Shown in pieces: positions 56,655 through 64,000 of a DNA stretch of 64,000 nt. Under the pieces are notes generated by a model, which saw only the letters and a list, made by a program, of their open reading frames with translations, was not told where the DNA came from and searched no databases. Numbering within the stretch: position 1 is the stretch's first letter; every line of letters begins with the position of its first letter. The translations under genes and the position numbers were made by a program. Source of the DNA: JBGRQA01 sp041725895 (GTDB taxonomy: Bacteria; Bacteroidota; Bacteroidia; Bacteroidales; Marinifilaceae); assembly GCA_041725895.1 (NCBI GenBank), contig JBGRQA010000003.1, positions 1-64,000 of the forward strand, given 5' to 3'.

Positions 56655-57869
56655 CTAAGACAGAAAAAGACACTCGTCCCACTTGGGATCAATATTTGAA
56701 GCGGCACTTATAAGTGCTAAACCAATACCCGCAATTCCTTCCAAAAATCCATATACATTTTGCAAACCTCCATGCTCTGGTGTTTTCCAAACTTTATAAC
56801 CTGCCAAGCCATCATCATATTTTGCCATTTGCAAAGTTTGTTCAAACCAGTATATTGCTGCTTCTTTAAATTCATCTCTACCTGTGTAATTATACATTCT
56901 ATTGTAGATATGTGCATTACCGGCAGCTCCATGGCAAATTCCTGCATCAACTACTCCAGTGACTTTTTCTTCTCTTCTTTTGGTAGAATGTAAAACAACT
57001 TGTATAGCTTTTACTTTCCAGGCTTCATTATTAGTATTTAATCCTGCCACATACAATGCTGTTCCAATTCCCAAATCACCATAACACCAGGCTAATCTGC
57101 TATAAGTTGTAGGTTCATCTTTACTCACCAATGAAGGAAAATTTGATTTGTATTTTGAAACATCCTGCTGTTGATTTAACAAATACTTTACCGAACCATT
57201 TAATAACTCAGAAACCTTTTCTTTTGCAACTCCTTCAGAATAAATCTTACTTAAAAAAACAATGATACTTGCCAAACCGTGAGATAAACTAATATTAAAA
57301 CCTTTAGTTTGTTTCTTATGATCTAAAACTGATAACCATCTAATTCCTTCTTCGTCTTTTATGGCAATTTTATTCAATTCCTTTATGAACTCATTAAGAT
57401 ATTTTTTTGATTCTTTTGTTTTTCTTTTTAAGAAGTAAAAACCTAAACCAACTGCTCCATGTAAGAAATCGTAATTACCATTCTGGATTTCAGATATCAT
57501 TAAAGTATACAGGTATTCATCAAGCCCATTTAAAATCTCATTTAAATCAGCATCTAACAAATCTGCTTCAGTTAGTAAAGTTAATATTGTACCAATACCT
57601 GCCAAACCACCTGCATGAGTATGATAATTAAAACCATTATTTATATCATCAAATACTTTAGATATTAATTCTAATCCAAAATCATATGGTTTTTGCCTAT
57701 TTGTCATTTTTGCATAGTATAGAAAAAACAAGGTAACTCCCAATTTACCCCCCATAAGTCCTTGCTCTCTCTCATATGCTTCCTTTTGCAACATTAATAT
57801 ATCTTCGAACTGGGAAAGTTTTAATTCAATTTCAGTTCTATTTAATTCAGATATTTTTTCCCAATCCAT
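56655..57869 (-). CDS. Lanthionine cyclase (LanC)
   Basis: 404 aa with the seven-fold alpha-toroid repeat pattern (LHGAVGLG, SHGLASII, CYGDLGIG, CHGAAGNAH, EGIAGIGLALI). Zn ligands are Cys262 in WCYGDLG and Cys312-His313 in ICHGAAG, the known LanC set; His197 in SHG is the further conserved residue. It adds Cys thiols to dehydrated residues to close (methyl)lanthionine rings. Encoded between the precursor and LanB, with a hairpin (57926-57959) between precursor and lanC. Confidence 0.93.
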   Translation of the reverse strand: MDWEKISELNRTEIELKLSQFEDILMLQKEAYEREQGLMGGKLGVTLFFLYYAKMTNRQKPYDFGLELISKVFDDINNGFNYHTHAGGLAGIGTILTLLTEADLLDADLNEILNGLDEYLYTLMISEIQNGNYDFLHGAVGLGFYFLKRKTKESKKYLNEFIKELNKIAIKDEEGIRWLSVLDHKKQTKGFNISLSHGLASIIVFLSKIYSEGVAKEKVSELLNGSVKYLLNQQQDVSKYKSNFPSLVSKDEPTTYSRLAWCYGDLGIGTALYVAGLNTNNEAWKVKAIQVVLHSTKRREEKVTGVVDAGICHGAAGNAHIYNRMYNYTGRDEFKEAAIYWFEQTLQMAKYDDGLAGYKVWKTPEHGGLQNVYGFLEGIAGIGLALISAASNIDPKWDECLFLS

Positions 57870-57925
57870 AATGATTTAATTTAAAGAAAGCCATCCAATT
57901 ATATTTAAAAATTTTCCTATTAAGG

Positions 57926-57959
57926 AAAGGGCTATCAAAAACTTTCGAGATAGCCCTTT
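57926..57959 (-). terminator. Hairpin between lanA and lanC
   Basis: AAAGGGCTATC / GATAGCCCTTT, 11 bp perfect, 12-nt loop, 35 bp after the lanA stop. The minus-strand T-run is short, so it may be a leaky terminator or an mRNA-stabilising stem that keeps precursor expression above that of the enzymes. Confidence 0.6.
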
Positions 57960-57993
57960 TAATTTGGTATTCAATAAATGTTTAAAAATGTAA

Positions 57994-58209
57994 TTACAAA
58001 CAATACCAATTTGTTTCGTCTGCTGGTTTTAAAAAACAATAAATCTTGCAAGAATGAAGATTCTCTGTGTGGGCAGGGCAGTCAACTGTGTCCCAGTGTG
58101 GGAAAGTATCCGTTGGATTAGCTGCTCCACCTTTTACGTTACTCATGTTTAAATTAGAGATTGTTTCTTTTTTTAAAACCAATTTTCTGTTTATCTTTTT
58201 AGTTTTCAT
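57994..58209 (-). CDS. Class I lanthipeptide precursor (LanA)
   Basis: 71 aa. The leader (1-28) has the Bacteroidota pattern KLVLKKETISNL...VKGG, ending in Gly27-Gly28. The predicted core (29-71) contains Cys44, Cys54, Cys58 and Cys70 and Thr33, Thr35, Thr41, Thr48, Ser53 and Thr66, so up to four rings are possible. It is the first gene in front of lanC and the split lanB in the same direction. Core length (43 aa) is long, with Trp, Pro and His residues unlike pinensin. Ring pattern and activity are unknown. Confidence 0.88.
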   Translation of the reverse strand: MKTKKINRKLVLKKETISNLNMSNVKGGAANPTDTFPHWDTVDCPAHTENLHSCKIYCFLKPADETNWYCL

Positions 58210-59242
58210 AATAATGAAGTTTAAAACACCTACTCTATTTTAGGCTTTTCGGTTACCGCCTTCAATCTCGATATTAAAGAATGAAATTATTTACAATTAG
58301 TGTACCTGCAGAATACAAGGTCTTCGATAAAATGAATAAAAATATTGATTCTATTACCGATACATGAGATGTATTGTGGCTTTGTTGAGCAAATATCAGA
58401 CAGATTAAGTTGTTTTATGTATTTTGAAATATTTTATCAAGATATACATAATTCGCCTGTGTAGCAAATATAATAATTATTATTAATGTATTTTTCTATA
58501 TGAAGATTAAAGCTCTTTTGTGAAGCGAAGAGGAATAAATGTGCTTTAGTAAAACACAAATAAAGCAAAAAGCGGGCTGGCAAAAAATGTTTTTTTATCA
58601 TACTTACCGAACCTATCTTGATTAAATACCTATTAAACTGCTAAGAATAGTTATACTTTAATTATCAAACCGTTGATAAATATTCTTGATTTAATAACTT
58701 GTAAAAATTAATTAAAATTTGCCGAATAATTTTTATACGCCTTATTTGTAACTTGTTTATAGATTTAAAATAAGTGACACCTACAAGCGCTATCGGTCTA
58801 TAGACTACATTTTTTTGCCTTCTATATCCAAATCGTCCAATAAATATCCGCTATATTTTATCGCGTGGGCCTTTACTTTAAAGAATATGCCCTCATCAAA
58901 GTTAACAAAACAGGCCTTAAGAGAAAGTATCCAGGAAACTTTTTATGTAAATAATGAAACAAAGCAGGGAGTTAGTGGCAAGTGGTATAGGGTGCAAGTA
59001 CTTACAAAAACTACAGAAAAGAAATAAAAGGCTCTATATGAATTATATTGGAATCGTATTTCTAATTGATTGTATCCCTTTTGCACACCTACAATTACAA
59101 GCGATTAGCCATTGGCTCCCCATTTAATCGGAATAGCCTTTCCAATAGCCAAAAGCCAATAGCTTTTTCCATTAAAAGCACAAACTCAACAAACCATATA
59201 CTGCTTATAATCCAAGCATAACAAACAGAACTCAAGTTTTCA
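58210..59242. other. 1-kb AT-rich region upstream of lanA
   Basis: No confident gene. A plus-strand frame at 58815-59027 (46 aa from ATG 58887) has a protein-like end (KWYRVQVLTKTTEKK) but no homologue I recognise. A palindrome GTCTATAGAC lies near 58796. The lanA promoter must lie close to 58210-58330; I see no exact TAnnTTTG box. Confidence 0.4.
58887..59027 (+). CDS. Possible small protein, weak
   Basis: 46 aa from ATG 58887 (MPSSKLTKQALRESIQETFY...). Polar, no signal peptide; opposite strand to its neighbours. It reads more like coding sequence than its surroundings, but there is no other support and it may be a remnant. Confidence 0.25.
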   Translation: MPSSKLTKQALRESIQETFYVNNETKQGVSGKWYRVQVLTKTTEKK

Positions 59243-60136
59243 CTAATTATCGTACAGAAATCGAATGTGCGCACTGTCTTCTGTTACTTTAAACTCTAGA
59301 TTATTACAGGAATAGGTTCCCGGTTTCATAGGACCTGCCAACTCAAAATCGATTCGATTCAAGAGGAATTGCTTGCTTTCCGAAATTACATATTCTATGG
59401 TAACATCCTGGCTTACCAGCTTGTTGCCACTTTCAGTAAATCCAAAATCCCTAAGGGAACGTTTCAAGCCGTCAAGTTCATACTGGGTCAGGGTCAAATG
59501 AAGTTGTGTAATACGGTTAAAGTTCTTTTCATAGGCAACAGAATCAGCAGGGATCTTCAGGTCCTTTGCCCTTCGGTGGTTTGAGTATTTTTCCCAACTA
59601 ATAACTTCCTTAAGATCTGCTCTACTAAATCCCACGCTCCTCAATTCCTCTTTAGGAGATTCCATAAGCCAGGAAAATACTCTCAAAGAATCACTCTGTT
59701 GTAGACTTAAAAAATCAAACCACGGCGACAATTTCCCTTTCCGCTTAATTTTTCTTTGGGAGTAGGTGAAATTCTCATCATTATTTTCCCAGTGATCCTT
59801 AATCAAATTCATTGTGCCCAGCTTATCGGTTCGAAAAGCAAGCCCCACTTCCCCTACTCTACCTTTTTTATCACCAACAGGCTTTAATATCTCCAAATAC
59901 TGATGCCTGCCGAATAAGTATTTCCCTGTCCATGACTTTTTCTCCGAATCAACACTCTGCTCTTTGATATAGGAAAAATCCTCCAATATTTTCATCCCCT
60001 CAAACAAGTTCTTATAGGTAGAATCATCAATCACCACGTACAGGTGGTTGAATCGTACATTCCCCCTAAAATTACTTCTATGGGTAGAAGTAGTGCAACC
60101 AATCGCAAACAGGACAAACAAACACAGAAATCTCAT
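59243..60136 (-). CDS. DUF5829-like lipoprotein
   Basis: 297 aa. A short signal with lipobox (MRFLCLFVLFAIGCTTS) is followed by VRFNHLYVVIDDSTYKNLFE and LEILKPVG, a glyoxalase/VOC-like half of the DUF5829 family as I recall it, then FSRADLKEVISWEKYS and a beta-rich end. It is a predicted lipoprotein of unknown function; metal-ligand residues typical of active VOC enzymes are not clear. Confidence 0.6.
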   Translation of the reverse strand: MRFLCLFVLFAIGCTTSTHRSNFRGNVRFNHLYVVIDDSTYKNLFEGMKILEDFSYIKEQSVDSEKKSWTGKYLFGRHQYLEILKPVGDKKGRVGEVGLAFRTDKLGTMNLIKDHWENNDENFTYSQRKIKRKGKLSPWFDFLSLQQSDSLRVFSWLMESPKEELRSVGFSRADLKEVISWEKYSNHRRAKDLKIPADSVAYEKNFNRITQLHLTLTQYELDGLKRSLRDFGFTESGNKLVSQDVTIEYVISESKQFLLNRIDFELAGPMKPGTYSCNNLEFKVTEDSAHIRFLYDN

Positions 60137-60229
60137 AACTATACTTTTAAATCATTCCTATTAAATAAAGCCACATCCAACAAAAATAGTCCTATATGGA
60201 TTATAGTGGGTGCTTTTCGTTCAAAGTAA

Positions 60230-60470
60230 TTCCTAATGCGATGCTTTCGTCCTTTAGCCGGACGGACTTTTCTTTTGTCTTAATACAAAAGAAACAAAAA
60301 ATCAAGGCTACGTCACTCGGTGACCCTTAACGGCTCGAAGGCTAAACAGAATGAACTCGGTCGTTCCTCCCTCAAACAGCATTCTGTTCTTCACGCCTCA
60401 CTCGCCTATGGGGCCCCACCTCCGTTGCCAATGCCGATGCGCTACGATTAAAGTTTATGCGATCCCGAAC
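60230..60470. repeat. Dispersed Bacteroidota-type repeat
   Basis: GC-richer block with GGACGGACTTTTCTTTTGTC, AATACAAAAGAAACAAAAAA and TCACTCGGTGACCC followed by a ...CAATGCCGATGCGCTACGAT end. Sequences of the form CTTTTGT-nnTAATACAAAAGAAACAAA recur at many sites in Bacteroidota genomes. No gene lies in it. Confidence 0.55.
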
Positions 60471-60602
60471 AAGGAATTATATGTATACGTATTCTACGAA
60501 CAAACACAATGCATTTTTACCCATTACTAACATGTTAACGAGCTTGCGAGTAAATCATATAGAGCCACAAAAATAGACTCTCCCTTACAACTTCCTGATA
60601 AA

Positions 60603-61487
60603 TTATTCATTGGAGCCTGTTTCTTTTTCGCAATCATTGGTAAATACATCCCTATACCCCACAATAAATGACACACCATCAACGGTAATCAAATCCTTAA
60701 CAACTCCAAAGAAGTTAATTTGCTTTACGGATTCCGGTTTCCATTCCGGATTTTGATAGCATTCAAGGGCATCTCCAATTCTCTGCAGGTGCGCAAAACC
60801 GACCTCAGACTTTCCATGCGAACCAAAGAAGCGATAGGTTGAATCGCTACGATTTAGCAGGCAATTGATACTGTTCACATATTTTCTGCAATCATTAACG
60901 AGCAGTAATCCGTTATAAGCCAGGTCTCCCATAAATACATACTTATTCTCTCTATCTACAATGGAGATAGATTCCCTGGAATGCCCCGGAGTATGTAGGA
61001 TAGTAATCCTACGATTGCCCAAATCAATCTCCTCCCCAACCGGAAAACATTTCGATACCTTCAACGATTTGGTATTTTCAGACAACACCTCCTTACAGGA
61101 GAGGTTCAAGATACTATCCCTTGCGATTCTACTCCTAAAACAATCGAGTTCAGGTATCCCGATTCGAGAAAATTCCTCCGTATTGCCAATATGATCAAAA
61201 TGAAAATGGGATAGCAGTAGGGTTAAGGGAAGATTTGTAATTGTGTCCGTAATTCGGGCAATGCCTTTCCCCTCATTTTCGCCTGTTCCCGAATCAAAAA
61301 GAATCGCTTCCCGATCCCCCAACAGTAGGAAGCAGGAATTGCCCTGTGAGCTATTCGGTTCCGAAATAACATAGGTTTTGTTGTCCAATTTTTCAACCAC
61401 GAACCACTGCTTTGCTTTCCTGGCACATCCTGCAAAACATATAGAAAGTATCAATATGTAAGTATATATCTGCTTCATTCTTTTCAT
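60603..61487 (-). CDS. Metallo-beta-lactamase-fold lipoprotein
   Basis: 294 aa. Signal with lipobox (ILSICFAGCARK). MBL fold: zinc motif LSHFHFDHIGN (HxHxDH), ILHTPGHSRESISIV (third His) and VFMGDLAY (bridging Asp), then GSHGK. It is a hydrolase of the broad glyoxalase II/lactonase/beta-lactamase superfamily attached to a membrane. Substrate unknown; the sequence gives no sign of a specific beta-lactamase class. Confidence 0.88.
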   Translation of the reverse strand: MKRMKQIYTYILILSICFAGCARKAKQWFVVEKLDNKTYVISEPNSSQGNSCFLLLGDREAILFDSGTGENEGKGIARITDTITNLPLTLLLSHFHFDHIGNTEEFSRIGIPELDCFRSRIARDSILNLSCKEVLSENTKSLKVSKCFPVGEEIDLGNRRITILHTPGHSRESISIVDRENKYVFMGDLAYNGLLLVNDCRKYVNSINCLLNRSDSTYRFFGSHGKSEVGFAHLQRIGDALECYQNPEWKPESVKQINFFGVVKDLITVDGVSFIVGYRDVFTNDCEKETGSNE

Positions 61488-61549
61488 AGCATGACCTAAT
61501 GTATCGCTGCTAAAACCCTATCTCACGATGGATGGGGAAATGGCTTACC

Positions 61550-62215
61550 CTATGAGCCATTGTTGGCCGTAGTTGTTCTATCGTTCTTTCCTGCAGTTCT
61601 ACTGGTATAAATTTTCATTGCATAACCAAATCCAAAACCAGCGATTGTCCAAAAAGGAATTGCGATCAATACACTATCCAAGGTTATTTCTTCTCCTTCA
61701 AAAAATGGGAAGATAAATGTCATTACTAAAAACATAAATACCCCCCAGGTTAATCCTGTTGCCTTCCAACTTTTTTTATCGAATGGATTGGGAACAATAT
61801 TCAGGTCAATGCCTTCATACCTTTGGGGCTGCTTCTCCAACCACCTTTTTTTCAGGCTTTTTCTAAACCATCCCCAAACGGGAAATGTCAGGCACTTCAA
61901 AACAAAGCTCAAACCGTTGGTGATACAGGGAATTGTACCTCCGCAATTGGGACAGTAAAGACCAAACCAATTGTTAAATCCAGTTCCATTTTGCGGGGAC
62001 CAGGTTCGCCCATCGTGAAGCTTACTGCAATGTGGACAGGGAACATAGGTTTTTTCCATTCTTGGCTTATCGGAGGTCTTATCCACCAAAGAGATTTTCG
62101 GAACGCGCTGTCCTAACACCAATTCGTTAAAAGCCAAACCCGGATTTACAATCCAGTGTAGAACCATCCAGTGTCTCCAGGTGTAAACTTTGTATTTTTT
62201 CTTATCGTATTCCAT
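61550..62215 (-). CDS. Membrane protein with zinc-ribbon, unknown
   Basis: 221 aa. Two CxxC pairs (CPHCSKL and CPNCGGT) form a zinc ribbon near residues 58-95, with two C-terminal membrane helices (about 155-200; WGVFMFLVMTFIFPFF, AIPFWTIAGFGFGYAM). The N-terminus (YKVYTWRHWMVLHWIVNPGLAFNEL) and zinc ribbon resemble small Bacteroidota hypothetical membrane proteins. Function unknown. Confidence 0.7.
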   Translation of the reverse strand: MEYDKKKYKVYTWRHWMVLHWIVNPGLAFNELVLGQRVPKISLVDKTSDKPRMEKTYVPCPHCSKLHDGRTWSPQNGTGFNNWFGLYCPNCGGTIPCITNGLSFVLKCLTFPVWGWFRKSLKKRWLEKQPQRYEGIDLNIVPNPFDKKSWKATGLTWGVFMFLVMTFIFPFFEGEEITLDSVLIAIPFWTIAGFGFGYAMKIYTSRTAGKNDRTTTANNGS

Positions 62216-62377
62216 AGGGTTATTTTTTTATGCAGTTAAGGGGGTCAATGCATTTAGCGGCAGACACATTTCAAGGCACTTACCCTACAAATAAATGGTA
62301 TGTTTGTTAAATGTATTTGTTTTAGATTTTACCACTATCTGCCCAATACTTTATGACACGCTACTAACTGCTTTTTA

Positions 62378-62983
62378 TTATTTTACCAAGTTAAATATTT
62401 CCATTTGGTCTATGGTCAAACAGAAAAGCTTATATAGATTAAACAATTCAGATCTTGAATTAATTGTTCGACTCACAAGACTCGAAAGCTGAAGCATACT
62501 ATTCCTTTCATTATAACGGCAATTGTAGGAAAACACATTATTCACCAAAAGAATTTCTTTTATCTCACTTTTTGTCAATAAATCAGTAATTAAGCCAACA
62601 TCCGTTCCTTGTATTAAATATTTTTTGTCAAAAACTTCGTCTCCCACCTGAATGTCTTGTCGCCCGAATAATTTTAGAAGTTTCTCAATTGAGTCTTCGT
62701 AACTTATCGAAAATTCAAATTTCTGATTGGCTCCTAATTTGCAATTAATTTTCAAGGGTTGGGTATCAGATTCCTCGAACTCTATTGAATATTGCTTGTA
62801 AGGAATTTGCAAAATCAATCTTTCGAACTCTTTCGAAACGGTATGTTTCGTTCTAAATGTTCCATTAAGTTCATTTGCTAACTCCTGCCAAAAATGACGT
62901 TTCTTTGAGATATCGATAAATCCATGTGTTCTTGTAATGAACATCTGCTTAAATAAGCTTTCCTTATTTTTAGTTTCTTCCAT
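62378..62983 (-). CDS. Hypothetical cytoplasmic protein
   Basis: 201 aa, no signal or membrane segment. It has a beta-rich centre (LILQIPYKQYSIEFEESDTQPLKINCKL, FEFSISYEDSIEKLLKLFG) and helical ends. I do not recognise a family. Low GC. It lies in a row of small genes of the same orientation, each separated by short unrelated intergenic stretches. Confidence 0.6.
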   Translation of the reverse strand: MEETKNKESLFKQMFITRTHGFIDISKKRHFWQELANELNGTFRTKHTVSKEFERLILQIPYKQYSIEFEESDTQPLKINCKLGANQKFEFSISYEDSIEKLLKLFGRQDIQVGDEVFDKKYLIQGTDVGLITDLLTKSEIKEILLVNNVFSYNCRYNERNSMLQLSSLVSRTINSRSELFNLYKLFCLTIDQMEIFNLVK

Positions 62984-63038
62984 AAATCTTTGTTTTTAAC
63001 CGATTGCAGTTAACCCTCCACGGGTATGCGATATGCAT

Positions 63039-63650
63039 TTAGGAACCGCTATTGACACTCGAATTTCTATCTTCGTACTGGAAGTGACCAATAATCCGAT
63101 ACTTAAACAAGCAATCTTCAATTACCTGTCCTCCCCCAATATTGTGAACGATCAAATACCTTTTCCCGTCCCGTGATCTTTTATTCACAACCAGTCCGAT
63201 GTGTGTTGTTCCACCACCCAGGTTCCAGCAAACAATATCACCGGGAAGATAGTTATCTGCCTCTTCTGTCATAGGCTTAACGATACCGTATCGGGTAAAG
63301 AAAACCATGAGGTTGGGAACCCTTCTGTGATCAATATTTTTGTCGGGTCGTGTTAATCCCCAATTGTTAGGATACTTGTCGAAGTTCGCTTTCATATCTT
63401 CATGCACTTTCTTCTGCAAGTCGATTCCCAATTTTCGATAGGCTCTTACGATCACGTCCGTGCATACCCCTCTGTCACTGGGAATGTCCCCATTCGGATA
63501 ATCAATTTTAAAATAACCCGGATCGTAAACCACTTTTTGCCTGGTCAGTTCAAGAGCAGAATCTGAAAGCCTGCTGCTAAAATCCGTCTGACCAAAAACG
63601 AAACAGCTGGTCCAGATATAGAAAAATAGTGTTAGTAGTGTTGGCTTCAT
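63039..63650 (-). CDS. DUF1287 secreted protein
   Basis: 203 aa from ATG 63650, which gives the signal peptide MKPTLLTLFFYIWTSCFVFG. A frame from 63704 adds 18 residues and would reach into the repeat. Marks of DUF1287: YDPGYFKIDYPNGDIPSDRGVCTDVIVRAYR (Cys), PNLMVFFTRYG, LPGDIVCWNLGGGTTHIGLVVN (His) and HNIGGGQVIED. The Cys and His arrangement is that of NlpC/P60-like cysteine peptidases, and a cell-wall role is likely. Start codon is 14 bp from repeat copy B. Confidence 0.85.
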   Translation of the reverse strand: MKPTLLTLFFYIWTSCFVFGQTDFSSRLSDSALELTRQKVVYDPGYFKIDYPNGDIPSDRGVCTDVIVRAYRKLGIDLQKKVHEDMKANFDKYPNNWGLTRPDKNIDHRRVPNLMVFFTRYGIVKPMTEEADNYLPGDIVCWNLGGGTTHIGLVVNKRSRDGKRYLIVHNIGGGQVIEDCLFKYRIIGHFQYEDRNSSVNSGS

Positions 63651-63663
63651 AATGGAACGGTTG

Positions 63664-63848
63664 GCGCTATCTACCCTAGGCGCCTTAGTTGATTCATGTT
63701 TCAAATTTTATGAAAAGACATGGTAGCCATTTTAGAATAGCTATAGTTAAATGTAATTCTAAAATAGCTACCTTGCCGCTGCTTTTTAAAAGCACCAAAC
63801 CCTATCAGACACTCTACCCACCAATATTATACAAGCGTGTATCATGCA
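63664..63848. repeat. 185-bp repeat, copy B, core inverted relative to copy A
   Basis: Flanks match copy A in the same orientation (GTTGATTCATGTTTCAAATT, TACCTTGCCGCTG), but its core (63722-63772) matches the reverse complement of copy A's core at all but one of 51 positions, including the arm-specific T/C difference. It lies between DUF1287 and the next gene. Confidence 0.8.
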
Positions 63849-63851
63849 CTT

Positions 63852-64000
63852 CTATTTCTTAATTAGCACTAAATCGGAAGGATTTTTAAATCTCTTTATT
63901 AGTTTATATATATAATAGCCTATAATTAATAAACAAACAGCAGTAGTTCCATAAGGACCTAAAAAGTCTACAAAAGATATTAATAACTTTTTAATACCAC
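63852..64000 (-). CDS. Small membrane protein, partial at window edge
   Basis: The C-terminal 48 residues are visible (ending KNPSDLVLIKK, stop at 63852-63854); the start is outside the window. FLGPYGTTAVCLLIIGYYIY reads as a transmembrane helix. Nothing else can be said. Confidence 0.55.
   Translation of the reverse strand, partial: GIKKLLISFVDFLGPYGTTAVCLLIIGYYIYKLIKRFKNPSDLVLIKK

Noticed and set aside
60044..60470. Small coding frames in the dispersed repeat
   Set aside because: The sequence is a repeat of the type found at many non-homologous Bacteroidota loci, and frames there lack domain evidence.
1..64000. tRNA or rRNA genes
   Set aside because: I looked for TPsiC-like GGTTCGAATCC patterns and rRNA cores while reading and saw none; a tRNA scan would settle it.

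Overview
The window reads as a low-GC chromosome segment of an anaerobic or facultative Bacteroidota, probably class Bacteroidia and perhaps a marine Marinilabiliales-type organism. The phylum is supported by a TonB receptor/DUF4249 pair with a CarboxypepD_reg-like N-terminus, a FISUMP lipoprotein, PlpD-type patatin and DUF6268 outer-membrane proteins, and TAnnTTTG-type promoter boxes. The genus is inference. No rRNA, tRNA or CRISPR was recognised.

Left part (1-30 kb), mostly ordinary genes: a hypothetical protein with a carboxypeptidase-regulatory-like domain; a non-coding array of 17 CATTG boxes spaced strictly 21 or 22 bp apart; a soluble PAS hybrid histidine kinase; a MIF-like tautomerase; a lysC-lysA operon behind a lysine-containing leader peptide and a perfect terminator (probable attenuator); DUF6268 and patatin/beta-barrel proteins; a GAF protein; an azoreductase; a class A penicillin-binding protein; a TonB receptor/DUF4249 pair; two paralogous lipoproteins; a FucP-type sugar transporter; and a cobalamin-riboswitch-controlled TonB receptor.

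Centre (31-50 kb), the most unusual part: two transcription units on the minus strand, each behind its own cobalamin riboswitch. The first encodes a binding-protein lipoprotein plus a BtuC/BtuD-type ABC transporter. The second encodes two more binding-protein lipoproteins, a CobN-type chelatase large subunit, ChlI- and ChlD-like AAA subunits, a CbiZ-type adenosylcobinamide amidohydrolase, a natural NifH-NifD-like fusion and an overlapping NifK-like subunit, then a decayed fourth binding-protein gene. The Cys pattern (three in the D-like part, one in the K-like part) resembles tetrapyrrole reductases such as chlorophyllide oxidoreductase rather than nitrogenase. With the outer-membrane receptor at 27-29 kb this looks like a B12-responsive regulon for importing and remodelling (reducing, dechelating or re-metallating) a corrinoid or other tetrapyrrole. 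The substrate and product are unknown.

Right part (50-64 kb), accessory and more AT-rich: small secreted proteins, an IS3-family element with an in-frame amber codon in orfB, a class I lanthipeptide cluster (precursor, LanC, split LanB) with no visible exporter or protease, a DUF5829-like lipoprotein, a metallo-beta-lactamase-fold lipoprotein, hypothetical proteins and a DUF1287 protein. Two copies of a ~185-bp repeat (about 51.83-52.01 and 63.66-63.85 kb) lie near the ends of this stretch. Their 51-bp palindromic cores are inverted relative to one another while the flanks keep the same orientation.
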